Origin: an uncultured Mediterranea sp.
GTDB lineage: Bacteria > Bacteroidota > Bacteroidia > Bacteroidales > Bacteroidaceae
Direction of reading: 5' to 3'
Assembly: GCA_945831575.1 (NCBI GenBank)
Contig: CAMACX010000031.1
Span: forward strand, 1 to 33,309
DNA: 33,309 bases
Under the pieces are notes generated by a model. That model worked only from the letters and a program-made list of their open reading frames with translations. It did not search any database and had not been told where the DNA came from. Shown here in pieces: positions 15,213-22,710 of this stretch (positions are counted from its first letter, which is position 1; each line of letters opens with the position of its first letter). Position numbers and translations under genes: made by a program.

Positions 15213-17123
15213 TTACTTCAAATAACGGCGTTCGTTCACCTTACGTTTCAACAGTTTGCTCTCACTCCCCTTCTTCAGGGCCATCTTCCAAAACTCCAGC
15301 GCCCCCTGCAAGTCATCGGTCAAGGCATGGATGTCTCCGCAATGCTCCAGTACATCGGCGCTCAACTCCTCCTCCGTGGAGAGCTTGATGACCTGGTCAA
15401 TGTAGATACGCGCCTCGGCATAGTTGCCCTTCTCAAAGAGAATCCAAGCGTAGGTGTCGAGGTAGGTGGCATTCTGCGGTTCAGCCTTCACTGTCCGGTA
15501 GCTCATCTCCTCCGCACGGTCCAGGTCACGATGCTCCAGCGAGAGGTAATAGGCGTAGTTGTTGAGCACACTGATGTTGTCGGGATGGTACTCCAAGGCC
15601 TTCTCATAGGCTGCGTAGGCCTCCTCATCGGCTCCTTGTGCATGGCTGCAATCACCGATGATGGCGTAGAAGTCGCTCACCAACTCCTTAGGGCTCTTGT
15701 CGTTGACGTGAAGCAAAGCCTTCTGACAGATGGCCTTGGCATCAGCATCGCGGTCGTAATGGTTGTAGGCGATGGCCAGATAGAAATAGAATTGCAGCAT
15801 GTCGGGATTGCTCTCCACACCCGCCTCACAGAGGGAGGTAATCTCCTCGTAGTCCTCACGCTTGGCCGCCTCGGAGAGGAGCATCAGTCGCGAAGCCGTA
15901 TTGGTGGGATCGATGTCAATCACCTTACGGAGTACGGGAAGTGACTCCTGAGTCATCTGCTTAGAGATAAGGTATTGAGCATAGAGCATAGGCAGGGAGG
16001 CATCGTCAGGGTCATCGGCCATGATGCGGTCAAAGAGGGTGATGATGCGTGTGCTGTCACCGGCGGCCTGCTCGTTCTCCACAATGAGACTCCGCATCAC
16101 GCCCAACTTAACCTGCGGCTCCACCTTATTATTAAAGAGGAGGGAGTCTATCTGCTGGTCGTAGTGCGCCTTGTCACCCACCTGTTCGTAGTAGTTGGCC
16201 AGCGCATAGCGAGCCTGTGCATTGCCAGGGTCCTCGGTCAGCACCTCGCGGTAGAGGCGGTAAGCCTCTTCATTGCGTCCCTTGAGCAGGTTGAAGTCAC
16301 CCAGCAGCACGCGGTAGCGAGGTTCAGCCGGATACTCCTCCACCAGGGCGAGAATCTCGCGTTGCGCCTTGGCCTCATTGTCCATCTGTAGGTAGATACG
16401 ATACTTCTCCATACTGATGCGCTCGCTCTTGCCCGTCTGTGCCTCAATGCGGTTGAGCACATCAATCACCTGTTCGTACTGGCCATTGCGACCGTAGATG
16501 TCGAGCAGGCTATAGAGCGGCTCCAGACTACGGCGGGGGAAACGCTCCGTCATCTCTTCGTAGAGTTGCTGCGCCCGTTCGCTCTCGCCCTGCTCCATGC
16601 AGAGGTTGGCCAAAGCATGAATATACCAGTACTCATCCGGGGCAGCCTCCACAGCCTTCTCCAGACAGGCCAAGGCCTCCTTGGGCTGCTTGAGGAAGAG
16701 ATAGTATTGCGACAGCCGGTAGTGGGCTGAGGCGGCATAGGGGTTGATAGAGAGGCAATGCTGCAGCAGGGAGTAGGTCACGTCATAGTGCTTCAGATAC
16801 TCCTGGCGCACAGCCTCCAGCAGAAAGTAGTCGTAGCGCTGTTGTTCCTCAGCTGTGAGGTTCACCACGGGGCGCGAGACATTGCCCCCCTTACGCTTCT
16901 TGCTCTTCTTCTCCTTTTTGGATTTCTTAGGATGTTTGCTCTTGGCGTGAGCAGCCTGTGACTGCCTTGACATAGCAGGGCCGGAATGGTCGGCAAGGAG
17001 GTGGGTTGCAGCCACCGGGGCAGCACCAACCAACGCACCCACCAACGCAGCACTACATCCCTGAAGCAGGAAGCAGAAGCAGCTCAAGAAGAGGTATTTA
17101 TAGAAACGAATGATGTTCATCAT
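15213..17123 (-). CDS. Large TPR-repeat lipoprotein
   Basis: A 636-residue predicted lipoprotein: hydrophobic leader with lipobox L-L-Q-G-C (Cys23), a short Ala-rich stretch, a very basic Lys/Ser linker at about 59-80 (K-K-S-K-K-E-K-K-S-K-K-R-K), then many tetratricopeptide repeats from about 90 to near the end (for example A-A-S-A-H-Y-R-L-S-Q-Y-Y and N-A-Q-A-R-Y-A-L-A-N-Y-Y-E). TPR superhelices are protein-binding scaffolds. The basic linker could bind anionic phospholipid or peptidoglycan. Two Met codons stand at the start; either may be used. The gene is 18 bases after dut and one base before the DUF4292 gene, so the three are one operon. Function is unknown; the context suggests envelope work. 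Confidence 0.85.
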   Translation of the reverse strand: MMNIIRFYKYLFLSCFCFLLQGCSAALVGALVGAAPVAATHLLADHSGPAMSRQSQAAHAKSKHPKKSKKEKKSKKRKGGNVSRPVVNLTAEEQQRYDYFLLEAVRQEYLKHYDVTYSLLQHCLSINPYAASAHYRLSQYYLFLKQPKEALACLEKAVEAAPDEYWYIHALANLCMEQGESERAQQLYEEMTERFPRRSLEPLYSLLDIYGRNGQYEQVIDVLNRIEAQTGKSERISMEKYRIYLQMDNEAKAQREILALVEEYPAEPRYRVLLGDFNLLKGRNEEAYRLYREVLTEDPGNAQARYALANYYEQVGDKAHYDQQIDSLLFNNKVEPQVKLGVMRSLIVENEQAAGDSTRIITLFDRIMADDPDDASLPMLYAQYLISKQMTQESLPVLRKVIDIDPTNTASRLMLLSEAAKREDYEEITSLCEAGVESNPDMLQFYFYLAIAYNHYDRDADAKAICQKALLHVNDKSPKELVSDFYAIIGDCSHAQGADEEAYAAYEKALEYHPDNISVLNNYAYYLSLEHRDLDRAEEMSYRTVKAEPQNATYLDTYAWILFEKGNYAEARIYIDQVIKLSTEEELSADVLEHCGDIHALTDDLQGALEFWKMALKKGSESKLLKRKVNERRYLK

Positions 17124-17141
17124 GTTCTTCTCAGCAAAGGA

Positions 17142-17576
17142 TTATTGTTTACCCGTGTGACCGAATCCTCCTTCCCCCCGGACAGTTTCGTCGAGGGTCT
17201 CGACAGGCTCCCACTCCACCTGCTCATGGCGAGCCACGATGAGTTGTGCGATGCGTTCGCCATCTTCGATGACAAAGGATTGGTCGGAAAGGTTGACCAG
17301 AATGACGCACACCTCACCACGGTAGTCGGCATCTATGGTACCGGGGGAATTGAGCACGGTGACACCTTTCTTCAGCGCCAGACCGCTACGGGGACGTACC
17401 TGCGCCTCATAGCCTGCGGGAAGGGCCATGAAGAGTCCCGTAGGCACAAGGCAACGCTGCAAGGGAGCGAGCGTCAGGGGTGTATCAAGGTTGGCACGCA
17501 GGTCGAGGCCCGCCGATAGGGGCGTGGCATACTGCGGCAACGGATGCTTTGACTTATTGATAATCTGTACCTTCAT
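17142..17576 (-). CDS. dut: dUTP diphosphatase (trimeric dUTPase)
   Basis: Hydrolyses dUTP to dUMP and pyrophosphate, keeping uracil out of DNA and feeding dTMP synthesis. From the chosen start the protein has 144 residues, normal for the trimeric type. All five motifs are visible: A-G-L-D-L-R-A (22-28), P-R-S-G-L-A (62-67), [11 protein letters not shown] (79-89), R-I-A-Q-L (108-112), and the Gly-rich tail [10 protein letters not shown] (133-142). A longer in-frame start at 17669 would lie upstream of the predicted promoter and adds an unrelated head, so the ATG at 17576 is chosen. It heads the operon with the TPR, DUF4292 and EnvC-like genes. Confidence 0.95.
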   Translation of the reverse strand: MKVQIINKSKHPLPQYATPLSAGLDLRANLDTPLTLAPLQRCLVPTGLFMALPAGYEAQVRPRSGLALKKGVTVLNSPGTIDADYRGEVCVILVNLSDQSFVIEDGERIAQLIVARHEQVEWEPVETLDETVRGEGGFGHTGKQ

Positions 17577-17601
17577 TTCGTTCACATTTTGATTCAATTT
17601 G

Positions 17602-17630
17602 CGAAAATACAGCTTTTTGCGCAAACCAAG
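17602..17630 (-). promoter_or_regulatory. Probable promoter of the dut operon
   Basis: On the minus strand CTTG (17630-17627), a 17-bp spacer and TATTTTCG (17609-17602); the -7 box matches 7 of 8 positions, the spacer is shorter than usual. Its position inside the longer in-frame extension supports the dut start at 17576. Confidence 0.4.
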
Positions 17631-17684
17631 AGGGCTTTTACAGATATTTAATAAAAACTTTAGGCTCAATACCTAATAATAGGG

Positions 17685-17716
17685 ATTGTACGTAAGATGG
17701 AAAGGCCGTACCTTTG
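17685..17716 (+). promoter_or_regulatory. Bacteroides-type promoter of an orphan plus-strand transcript
   Basis: ATTG (17685-17688), a 20-bp spacer and TACCTTTG (17709-17716); the -7 box is perfect and the -33 box has one mismatch. The -7 box is the loop of a GGCCG/CGGCC inverted repeat (17704-17708, 17717-17721), a possible operator. It points away from dut into a region without a plus-strand gene. Confidence 0.6.
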
Positions 17717-17722
17717 CGGCCA

Positions 17723-17838
17723 GAAACAGATGAATTAGTTAGTCATAATTACGTAAACCATTATTCTCTTTGGCCAAGTACACAGAGAAGCCGCCCCTGC
17801 CACGATGGGATATCGCAACAGGGGCGGCTTGTTTTTCT
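17723..17838 (+). ncRNA. Candidate small RNA of about 115 nucleotides
   Basis: The segment is bounded by a good promoter on the left and a strong intrinsic terminator on the right, both on the plus strand, and lies between minus-strand genes. It contains no reading frame of note; its first ATG is followed by a stop two codons later. Predicted structure: an AU-rich single-stranded 5' part, a hairpin TTCTCT/AGAGAA (17764-17769 with 17784-17789) and the terminator stem, which share two bases. It matches no RNA class I recognise (not SRP RNA, 6S RNA or tmRNA by visible motifs). The 5' end is estimated from promoter spacing and may be off by a few bases. Confidence 0.5.
17788..17838 (+). terminator. 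Strong plus-strand intrinsic terminator
   Basis: A perfect 12-bp GC-rich stem, AAGCCGCCCCTG (17788-17799) with CAGGGGCGGCTT (17819-17830), with a further CGAT/ATCG pairing in the loop, followed by GTTTTTCTTT. The T-run is only on the plus-strand side, so it does not serve the neighbouring minus-strand gene. Confidence 0.8.
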
Positions 17839-17854
17839 TTATAGGCACGGAGCA

Positions 17855-18178
17855 TCAGCCGAGGCTCTCGGCATACTCCATCTCGCCCTGCACTACGAAG
17901 AAGATTTCCTCGGGATTGTAGTCGCCCATCTCGTCCTTGCGAGCCTCCTTCACGATGAAGTCGGCCACCTTTTCGAGATCGATTTCCACACAGCCATCGG
18001 CATCGGGCTGGACATCAAGCACCCCGCTCTCCGTGTAGTACTCGTCAATCAGGTCGAGGAAGTAGTAGAGTTCGTCGTCGCTGAACTTCTCCTTCAATTC
18101 CTGCGGCAGGTAGTTCTTGATAAACTCGATGGTCTTCTCGTCATCGAGGTCTTCGTTGAGAAATTCCTGGTCAGCCAT
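17855..18178 (-). CDS. Acidic conserved hypothetical protein, 107 residues
   Basis: A small soluble protein with roughly a third of its residues Asp or Glu, predicted to be mostly helical (K-T-I-E-F-I-K-N-Y-L-P-Q-E-L-K-E-K-F; E-L-Y-Y-F-L-D-L-I-D-E-Y-Y). A strand-like middle (V-E-I-D-L-E-K-V-A-D-F-I) follows. No catalytic motif, signal peptide or membrane segment is seen, and I do not recognise a named family beyond similar uncharacterised Bacteroidales proteins. It starts 35 bases after trxA on the same strand and is probably co-transcribed with it. The strong acidity would suit a nucleic-acid mimic or a binding partner of a basic protein, but that is speculation. Confidence 0.8.
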   Translation of the reverse strand: MADQEFLNEDLDDEKTIEFIKNYLPQELKEKFSDDELYYFLDLIDEYYTESGVLDVQPDADGCVEIDLEKVADFIVKEARKDEMGDYNPEEIFFVVQGEMEYAESLG

Positions 18179-18213
18179 ATCGGTTGAGTTTATGGAGATG
18201 AATGTACGAAAGA

Positions 18214-18531
18214 CTACTTCAGCAAGGCCTCAATCTTGGCTACATACTGAGGTTTGGCTGCTGAGCCTACCTGCTTATCTACCTGCACCCCATCCTTGAA
18301 GAAGAGTACTGTAGGGATGTTACGGATGCCGAACTCCATGGCCACGTCATCGTTCTCATCTACATCGCATTTGCCAATGATGACACGGCCCTCATAGGCC
18401 TCGGCCAGTTCATCGATGATGGGGCTCACCATCTTGCAGGGACCACACCAGGGTGCCCAAAAGTCCATTACTACCGGCTTGCCTTGAGCCAGAATCTCTT
18501 TAAAATTGCTGTCTGTAATTTGTAATGCCAT
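18214..18531 (-). CDS. trxA: Thioredoxin
   Basis: General cytoplasmic disulfide reductant, supplying electrons to ribonucleotide reductase, methionine sulfoxide reductase and peroxidases. It has 105 residues and the active site W28-C-G-P-C32 after the strand V-V-M-D-F-W-A-P, with the conserved cis-proline P73 in N-I-P-T-V-L-F-F. No signal peptide is present, so it is the cytoplasmic form. It has its own perfect promoter (18577-18608), and its leader consists largely of an 8-bp tandem array. The acidic 107-residue gene follows. Confidence 0.97.
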   Translation of the reverse strand: MALQITDSNFKEILAQGKPVVMDFWAPWCGPCKMVSPIIDELAEAYEGRVIIGKCDVDENDDVAMEFGIRNIPTVLFFKDGVQVDKQVGSAAKPQYVAKIEALLK

Positions 18532-18535
18532 ACTA

Positions 18536-18567
18536 TTTTAAGTTTTTAAGTTTTTGAGTTTTTATGT
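18536..18567 (-). repeat. Octamer tandem array in the trxA leader
   Basis: Four 8-bp units on the plus strand: TTTTAAGT, TTTTAAGT, TTTTGAGT, TTTTATGT. On the transcript this is an A-rich array of AAAAACTT type between the predicted transcription start (near 18571) and the trxA ATG, so nearly the whole leader is repeat. Confidence 0.8.
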
Positions 18568-18576
18568 TTACGGCGA

Positions 18577-18608
18577 CAAAGATAGTGGTTGCCTTGAAAC
18601 TTCGCAAA
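18577..18608 (-). promoter_or_regulatory. Bacteroides-type promoter of trxA
   Basis: TTTG (18608-18605), a 20-bp spacer and TATCTTTG (18584-18577) on the minus strand match the consensus at every defined position. It makes trxA independent of dnaE transcription. Confidence 0.8.
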
Positions 18609-18691
18609 GAAATCCGACTTTATTTTTCAGCCAAATCCGGCAACCTACGCCAACTACAACAAAATTGCTGAATATAAAGTTCAACCACCCG

Positions 18692-18732
18692 TAACTTATA
18701 GCTCGTAACTTGTAGCTCGTAGCTCGTAACTA
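18692..18732 (-). repeat. Degenerate heptamer array abutting the dnaE stop codon
   Basis: Plus-strand units TAACTTA, TAGCTCG, TAACTTG, TAGCTCG, TAGCTCG (18692-18726) then TAAC. The array runs into the dnaE stop codon (18730-18732). Its reverse complement (TACGAGC, TACAAGT) is the same unit family as the array at 27016-27064. Confidence 0.85.
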
Positions 18733-21700
18733 ATTAATCTTAAAGGCCAGTTCGGGCCGGCTCTTGAGGTAGTCGATAAAATCGCGCCCTACGGAGACCT
18801 TCATCTGACGCGATATGAAGTCGAGCTGCATCTTCTCCTCCTGATCCACTACACGGAATTGCAACAAGGTGGTACCTGGATGCTGACGGGCCAGCTCGGC
18901 CAGATCGTTGACCAACACACCGTTGAGTTCCATGAGGGGTATCTGAAGGGTAATCTTCTCTATCAGCTTCTCCTTGACATCGGGCAACAGCTCCATGGAG
19001 GAAATCTTCAGCTCCAGTTCGTTGGGTCGCCATTGCTTGGGCTGGCAACGTGCCTTTATATATAAAAAGGTACGTTCACCCAGAAAGCCCTGCCAGGTCA
19101 CCCAGTCGGCTCCAAAGAAGGGTATCTCGGCCGATCCCGAGTAATCCTCAATCTTGGCGATACCATAGGGATTGCCGTTCTTCGCAGTACCCCTACGCAC
19201 ACTGGTCACGATACCTCCCATGGTAATGTCACGGTTGGCCAGCTGCTCCTTGTTTTCCAACTCGGCCATGTGGGTGTTGCAGACATGCTCCAGCACGACG
19301 GAATACTCGTCCAAGGGGTGTGCGGAGAGGTAGATGCCTACCAGGTCGCGCTCCTTGTTGAGTCGCTCGAGGTCGCTCCAACGCTCAGCAGCTGGTATCT
19401 CGGGAGTAGCAATCTCCACCATGTTCTCCCCACCAAAGAGGGAGTTGAGTGCCGCAGCCTGGTCGGCCTGATAACGGTTGCCATAACGCAGCAGTGTATC
19501 GAGAAAGACCTCCCCACGGGCATTGGCGGCAAAGAACTGTTCCCTCTTAATCTCGCTAAAACTGTCAAAGCCACCCGCCAGGGCCAGATTCTCAAAGTTC
19601 TTACGATTGCAAGCGGCGAGGTTGACACGTTGGGTAAAGTCGAAAATGCTTTTGTAGGGGCCGTTCTTCTCCCGTTCGGAGACGATACTCTGCACGGCTC
19701 CCTCGCCCACTCCCTTCACAGCCCCCAGGCCGAAGCGGATGTTGCCTTCGCGGTTGACGGTAAACTTCAGGTTACTCTCGTTCACATCGGGGCCAAGCAC
19801 CTTGATGCCCATCGACTTGCATTCGTCCATTAGTTTAGTGATGGTATTGATGTCTGAGAGGCTTCGGCTCATCACAGCGGCCATGTATTCCGAGGGGAAG
19901 TTGGCCTTCAGGTAGGCTGTCTGGTAAGCCACCCAGGAGTAGCAGGTGGCATGGCTCTTATTGAAAGCATAGGAGGCAAACTTCTCCCAGTCGGCCCAGA
20001 TCTTTTCGAGCACCTTGGGGTCGTGCCCATTCTTCTGTCCGCCGGAGATAAACTTAGGCTTCATATGGTCCAGCTTATCGCGCAGCTTCTTACCCATAGC
20101 CTTACGCAGGGCATCGCTCTCGCCTCGGGTAAAGTCAGCCAAAAGGCGGGAGAGAAGCATCACCTGCTCCTGATAGACCGTAATGCCGTAGGTGTCCTTC
20201 AGGTACTTCTCCATGATGGGGATGTCATACTCGATGGGCTTGCGGCCCCATTTGCGGTCAATGAAGTCAGGAATGTAGTCCATAGGTCCCGGACGGTAGA
20301 GGGCATTCATGGCAATGAGGTCCTCAAACGTGCTGGGCTGCAACTCACGCAGATACTTCTGCATACCGGCCGATTCAAACTGGAAAGTACCAATGGTACG
20401 TCCCTCGCAGTAGAGTTGATAGGTCTTGGGATCGTCGATGGCGATGGTATCAATATCAATCACCTGTCCCGTGTGAAGTCGCACATTTTCCACGGCCTCC
20501 TTGATGATGGAGAGCGTCTTCAGCCCCAGGAAGTCCATCTTGATAAGTCCCGTGTCTTCAATCACACTGCCTTCATACTGGGTGACGAGCATTTTTTCAC
20601 CCGTCTCCTTATCGTCTGCCGTACTCACAGGTACCCAGTCAGTGATGTCGTCACGGCAGATGATGGTACCACAGGCATGGACCCCCGTACCGCGCACATT
20701 GCCCTCCAGCATCTTGGCGTACTTCATCGTATCACGCACCAAGGGATCGGGTGAGGCCTCGGCAGCCTGCAGCTCAGGTACATAGGCAATGGCATTGGGC
20801 AGATTGAGCTTCTTGTCAGGTATCTTGTCGGGTACCAGTTTGCAGAGCCGGTCACTCTCCGCGAGGGGGAGTTTCTGCACACGGGCCACATCTTTGATGG
20901 CCATTTTTGTAGCCATGGTGCCGTAGGTGATGATATGGGCCACCTTCTCCTGACCATACTTCTCCGTCACCCAACGAAGCACCTCGCCACGGCCATCGTC
21001 ATCAAAATCGACGTCGATATCCGGCAATGAGATACGGTCGGGGTTGAGGAAACGCTCAAACAGCAAATCGTATTGTATAGGGTCAATCTTGGTAATACCG
21101 AGACAGTAGGCCACTGCCGAGCCGGCAGCCGAGCCACGGCCCGGACCTACGGAGACCCCCAGCTGGGTACGAGCCGCATTGATAAAGTCCTGCACAATAA
21201 GGAAATAACCGGGGAAACCCATGGTCTTCATGATGTAAAGCTCAAACTTGAGCCGCTCCTGCACCTCCTCGCTCAAGGGGTCGCCATAACACTTCTTGGC
21301 CCCATCAAAGGCCAATTTAGCCAAGTAGTCGGCTTCCAATTTGATACGATACAGCTTATCGTAGCCCCCCAGACGCTTGATTTTTGCATTGGCAGCCTCC
21401 TCACTGAGCACCACCTTGCCATTCTCGTCCTGGGTAAACTCATCAAAGAGGTCCTTCTCCGTCAGCCGCTGGCGGTACTCCGCCTCGGTACCAAACTCTT
21501 CGGGTATGGCGAAGGTAGGCATGATAGGGGGATGGTCAATGGAGTACATCTCCACCTTGTCGAGTATCTCCAGGGTGTTGCTAAGCGCTTCGGGAATGTC
21601 GGCAAAGATGGCGTTCATCTCTGCCTTGGTCTTCATCCACTCCTGCTTGGTATAGACCATGCGGGTAGGGTCATCGAGGTCCTTGCCTGTACTGAGGCAG

Positions 21701-22533
21701 ATGAGGCGGTCGTGCGCCTCCGCATTCTCCTCATCCACGAAGTGAACGTCATTGGTGCAGATTACCTTGATATTGTACTTCTTGGCCAGTTCCAGCATCT
21801 GGACATTGGCCTTCTGCTCCAAGGGGAAGGCTTCCCTGTTGGCATGGATATTGGGGTTGGTCACCTCATGACGCTGCAATTCGAGGTAATAGTCGTCGCC
21901 AAAGAGATTCTTATACCACTGGATGGCCTCCTCGGCCTTGTCCAACTGGTCATTGATCAAGGCACGGGGCACCTCACCGGCAATGCAAGCCGAGCAGACA
22001 ATCAGCCCCTCGTGATACTTCTCCAGTTCACTCCGGTCGGTACGGGGACGCATGTAGTACCCCTTGGTCCAGGCGCGCGACACCAGTTTGATGAGGTTAT
22101 GGTATCCCTTCTCATTCTTGGCCAGCACCACCAAGTGGTAACCACTCTGGTCCGGCTTCCCCTCGCGATGGGCCATCGTGCGACGGGCCACGTACATCTC
22201 ACAACCGATGATGGGCTTGAAGATGCGTGCCTCGGCCTCAGCCATCTTCGTGCGGCACTCGGCAATGGCGGCCTGCGGGTCATCAGCGGCTTCCTCCCCG
22301 CTCTCCAGGGCAGCAATCCGTTTCTTCAAGTCTTTGATTTCCCCCTTGGGGCCACTGTTCTTCTTGTTGACGTAGTTGGTGAACTCCTTGATGCCAAACA
22401 TATTTCCATGGTCGGTCACGGCAATGCCACGCATGCCATCCTTCATGGCCTTATCGACCAGTCGGGCCACGCTGGCCTGGCCATCAAGCAGGGAGTACTG
22501 AGTATGTACATGTAAGTGAATAAAATCTTGCAT
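18730..22533 (-). CDS. dnaE: DNA polymerase III alpha subunit (DnaE)
   Basis: The replicative polymerase subunit. From the chosen start it has 1267 residues, longer than the 1160 of E. coli. It begins with the PHP domain (H6-L-H8-V-H10-T), which keeps its histidines, unlike the degenerate E. coli domain. A coiled-coil insert (about residues 58-105) precedes K-P-I-I-G-C-E. The polymerase core shows G-P-G-R-G-S-A-A-G-S, the catalytic Asp pair in P-D-I-D-V-D-F-D-D (about 500) and the third Asp in I-K-M-D-F-L-G-L (about 664), followed by helix-hairpin-helix and OB-fold regions. An in-frame ATG at 22638 would lie upstream of the predicted promoter and add a hydrophobic head; the ATG at 22533 starts exactly at the PHP motif and is chosen. 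It is divergent from psd. Confidence 0.97.
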   Translation of the reverse strand: MQDFIHLHVHTQYSLLDGQASVARLVDKAMKDGMRGIAVTDHGNMFGIKEFTNYVNKKNSGPKGEIKDLKKRIAALESGEEAADDPQAAIAECRTKMAEAEARIFKPIIGCEMYVARRTMAHREGKPDQSGYHLVVLAKNEKGYHNLIKLVSRAWTKGYYMRPRTDRSELEKYHEGLIVCSACIAGEVPRALINDQLDKAEEAIQWYKNLFGDDYYLELQRHEVTNPNIHANREAFPLEQKANVQMLELAKKYNIKVICTNDVHFVDEENAEAHDRLICLSTGKDLDDPTRMVYTKQEWMKTKAEMNAIFADIPEALSNTLEILDKVEMYSIDHPPIMPTFAIPEEFGTEAEYRQRLTEKDLFDEFTQDENGKVVLSEEAANAKIKRLGGYDKLYRIKLEADYLAKLAFDGAKKCYGDPLSEEVQERLKFELYIMKTMGFPGYFLIVQDFINAARTQLGVSVGPGRGSAAGSAVAYCLGITKIDPIQYDLLFERFLNPDRISLPDIDVDFDDDGRGEVLRWVTEKYGQEKVAHIITYGTMATKMAIKDVARVQKLPLAESDRLCKLVPDKIPDKKLNLPNAIAYVPELQAAEASPDPLVRDTMKYAKMLEGNVRGTGVHACGTIICRDDITDWVPVSTADDKETGEKMLVTQYEGSVIEDTGLIKMDFLGLKTLSIIKEAVENVRLHTGQVIDIDTIAIDDPKTYQLYCEGRTIGTFQFESAGMQKYLRELQPSTFEDLIAMNALYRPGPMDYIPDFIDRKWGRKPIEYDIPIMEKYLKDTYGITVYQEQVMLLSRLLADFTRGESDALRKAMGKKLRDKLDHMKPKFISGGQKNGHDPKVLEKIWADWEKFASYAFNKSHATCYSWVAYQTAYLKANFPSEYMAAVMSRSLSDINTITKLMDECKSMGIKVLGPDVNESNLKFTVNREGNIRFGLGAVKGVGEGAVQSIVSEREKNGPYKSIFDFTQRVNLAACNRKNFENLALAGGFDSFSEIKREQFFAANARGEVFLDTLLRYGNRYQADQAAALNSLFGGENMVEIATPEIPAAERWSDLERLNKERDLVGIYLSAHPLDEYSVVLEHVCNTHMAELENKEQLANRDITMGGIVTSVRRGTAKNGNPYGIAKIEDYSGSAEIPFFGADWVTWQGFLGERTFLYIKARCQPKQWRPNELELKISSMELLPDVKEKLIEKITLQIPLMELNGVLVNDLAELARQHPGTTLLQFRVVDQEEKMQLDFISRQMKVSVGRDFIDYLKSRPELAFKIN

Positions 22534-22564
22534 CTTTTGGTGATTATGGACTGTTTTGAGCGCA

Positions 22565-22596
22565 TAAAGATACACTCTCCCCATAAAACTGGCAAC
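22565..22596 (-). promoter_or_regulatory. Probable promoter of dnaE
   Basis: GTTG (22596-22593), a 20-bp spacer and TATCTTTA (22572-22565) on the minus strand, one mismatch in each box. Predicted start near 22558 leaves a short leader and excludes the longer dnaE start. Confidence 0.5.
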
Positions 22597-22642
22597 AAAA
22601 ACAAGAAAAAATAATGTCTTGATGCAATTCTCTGCCAAAATG

Positions 22643-22674
22643 TTTGCCGATTTATTAAATAAAACCTATTTTTG
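22643..22674 (+). promoter_or_regulatory. Bacteroides-type promoter of psd-pssA
   Basis: TTTG (22643-22646), a 20-bp spacer and TATTTTTG (22667-22674) match the consensus at every defined position. An in-frame ATG at 22672 overlaps the -7 box, so it cannot be the translation start; psd must begin at 22711. Confidence 0.8.
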
Positions 22675-22710
22675 CGGATAATTTTATACCCATTAAACGA
22701 ACCAACTTCA

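Noticed and set aside
21073..22515. 480-codon plus-strand open frame opposite dnaE
   Set aside because: It lies wholly antisense to a firmly identified dnaE, has no family resemblance and is the usual by-product of GC-rich codon use. The same applies to long antisense frames at 10567-11622 (opposite the acyl-CoA ligase), 7563-8456 (opposite prfB) and 2316-2993 (opposite susC).
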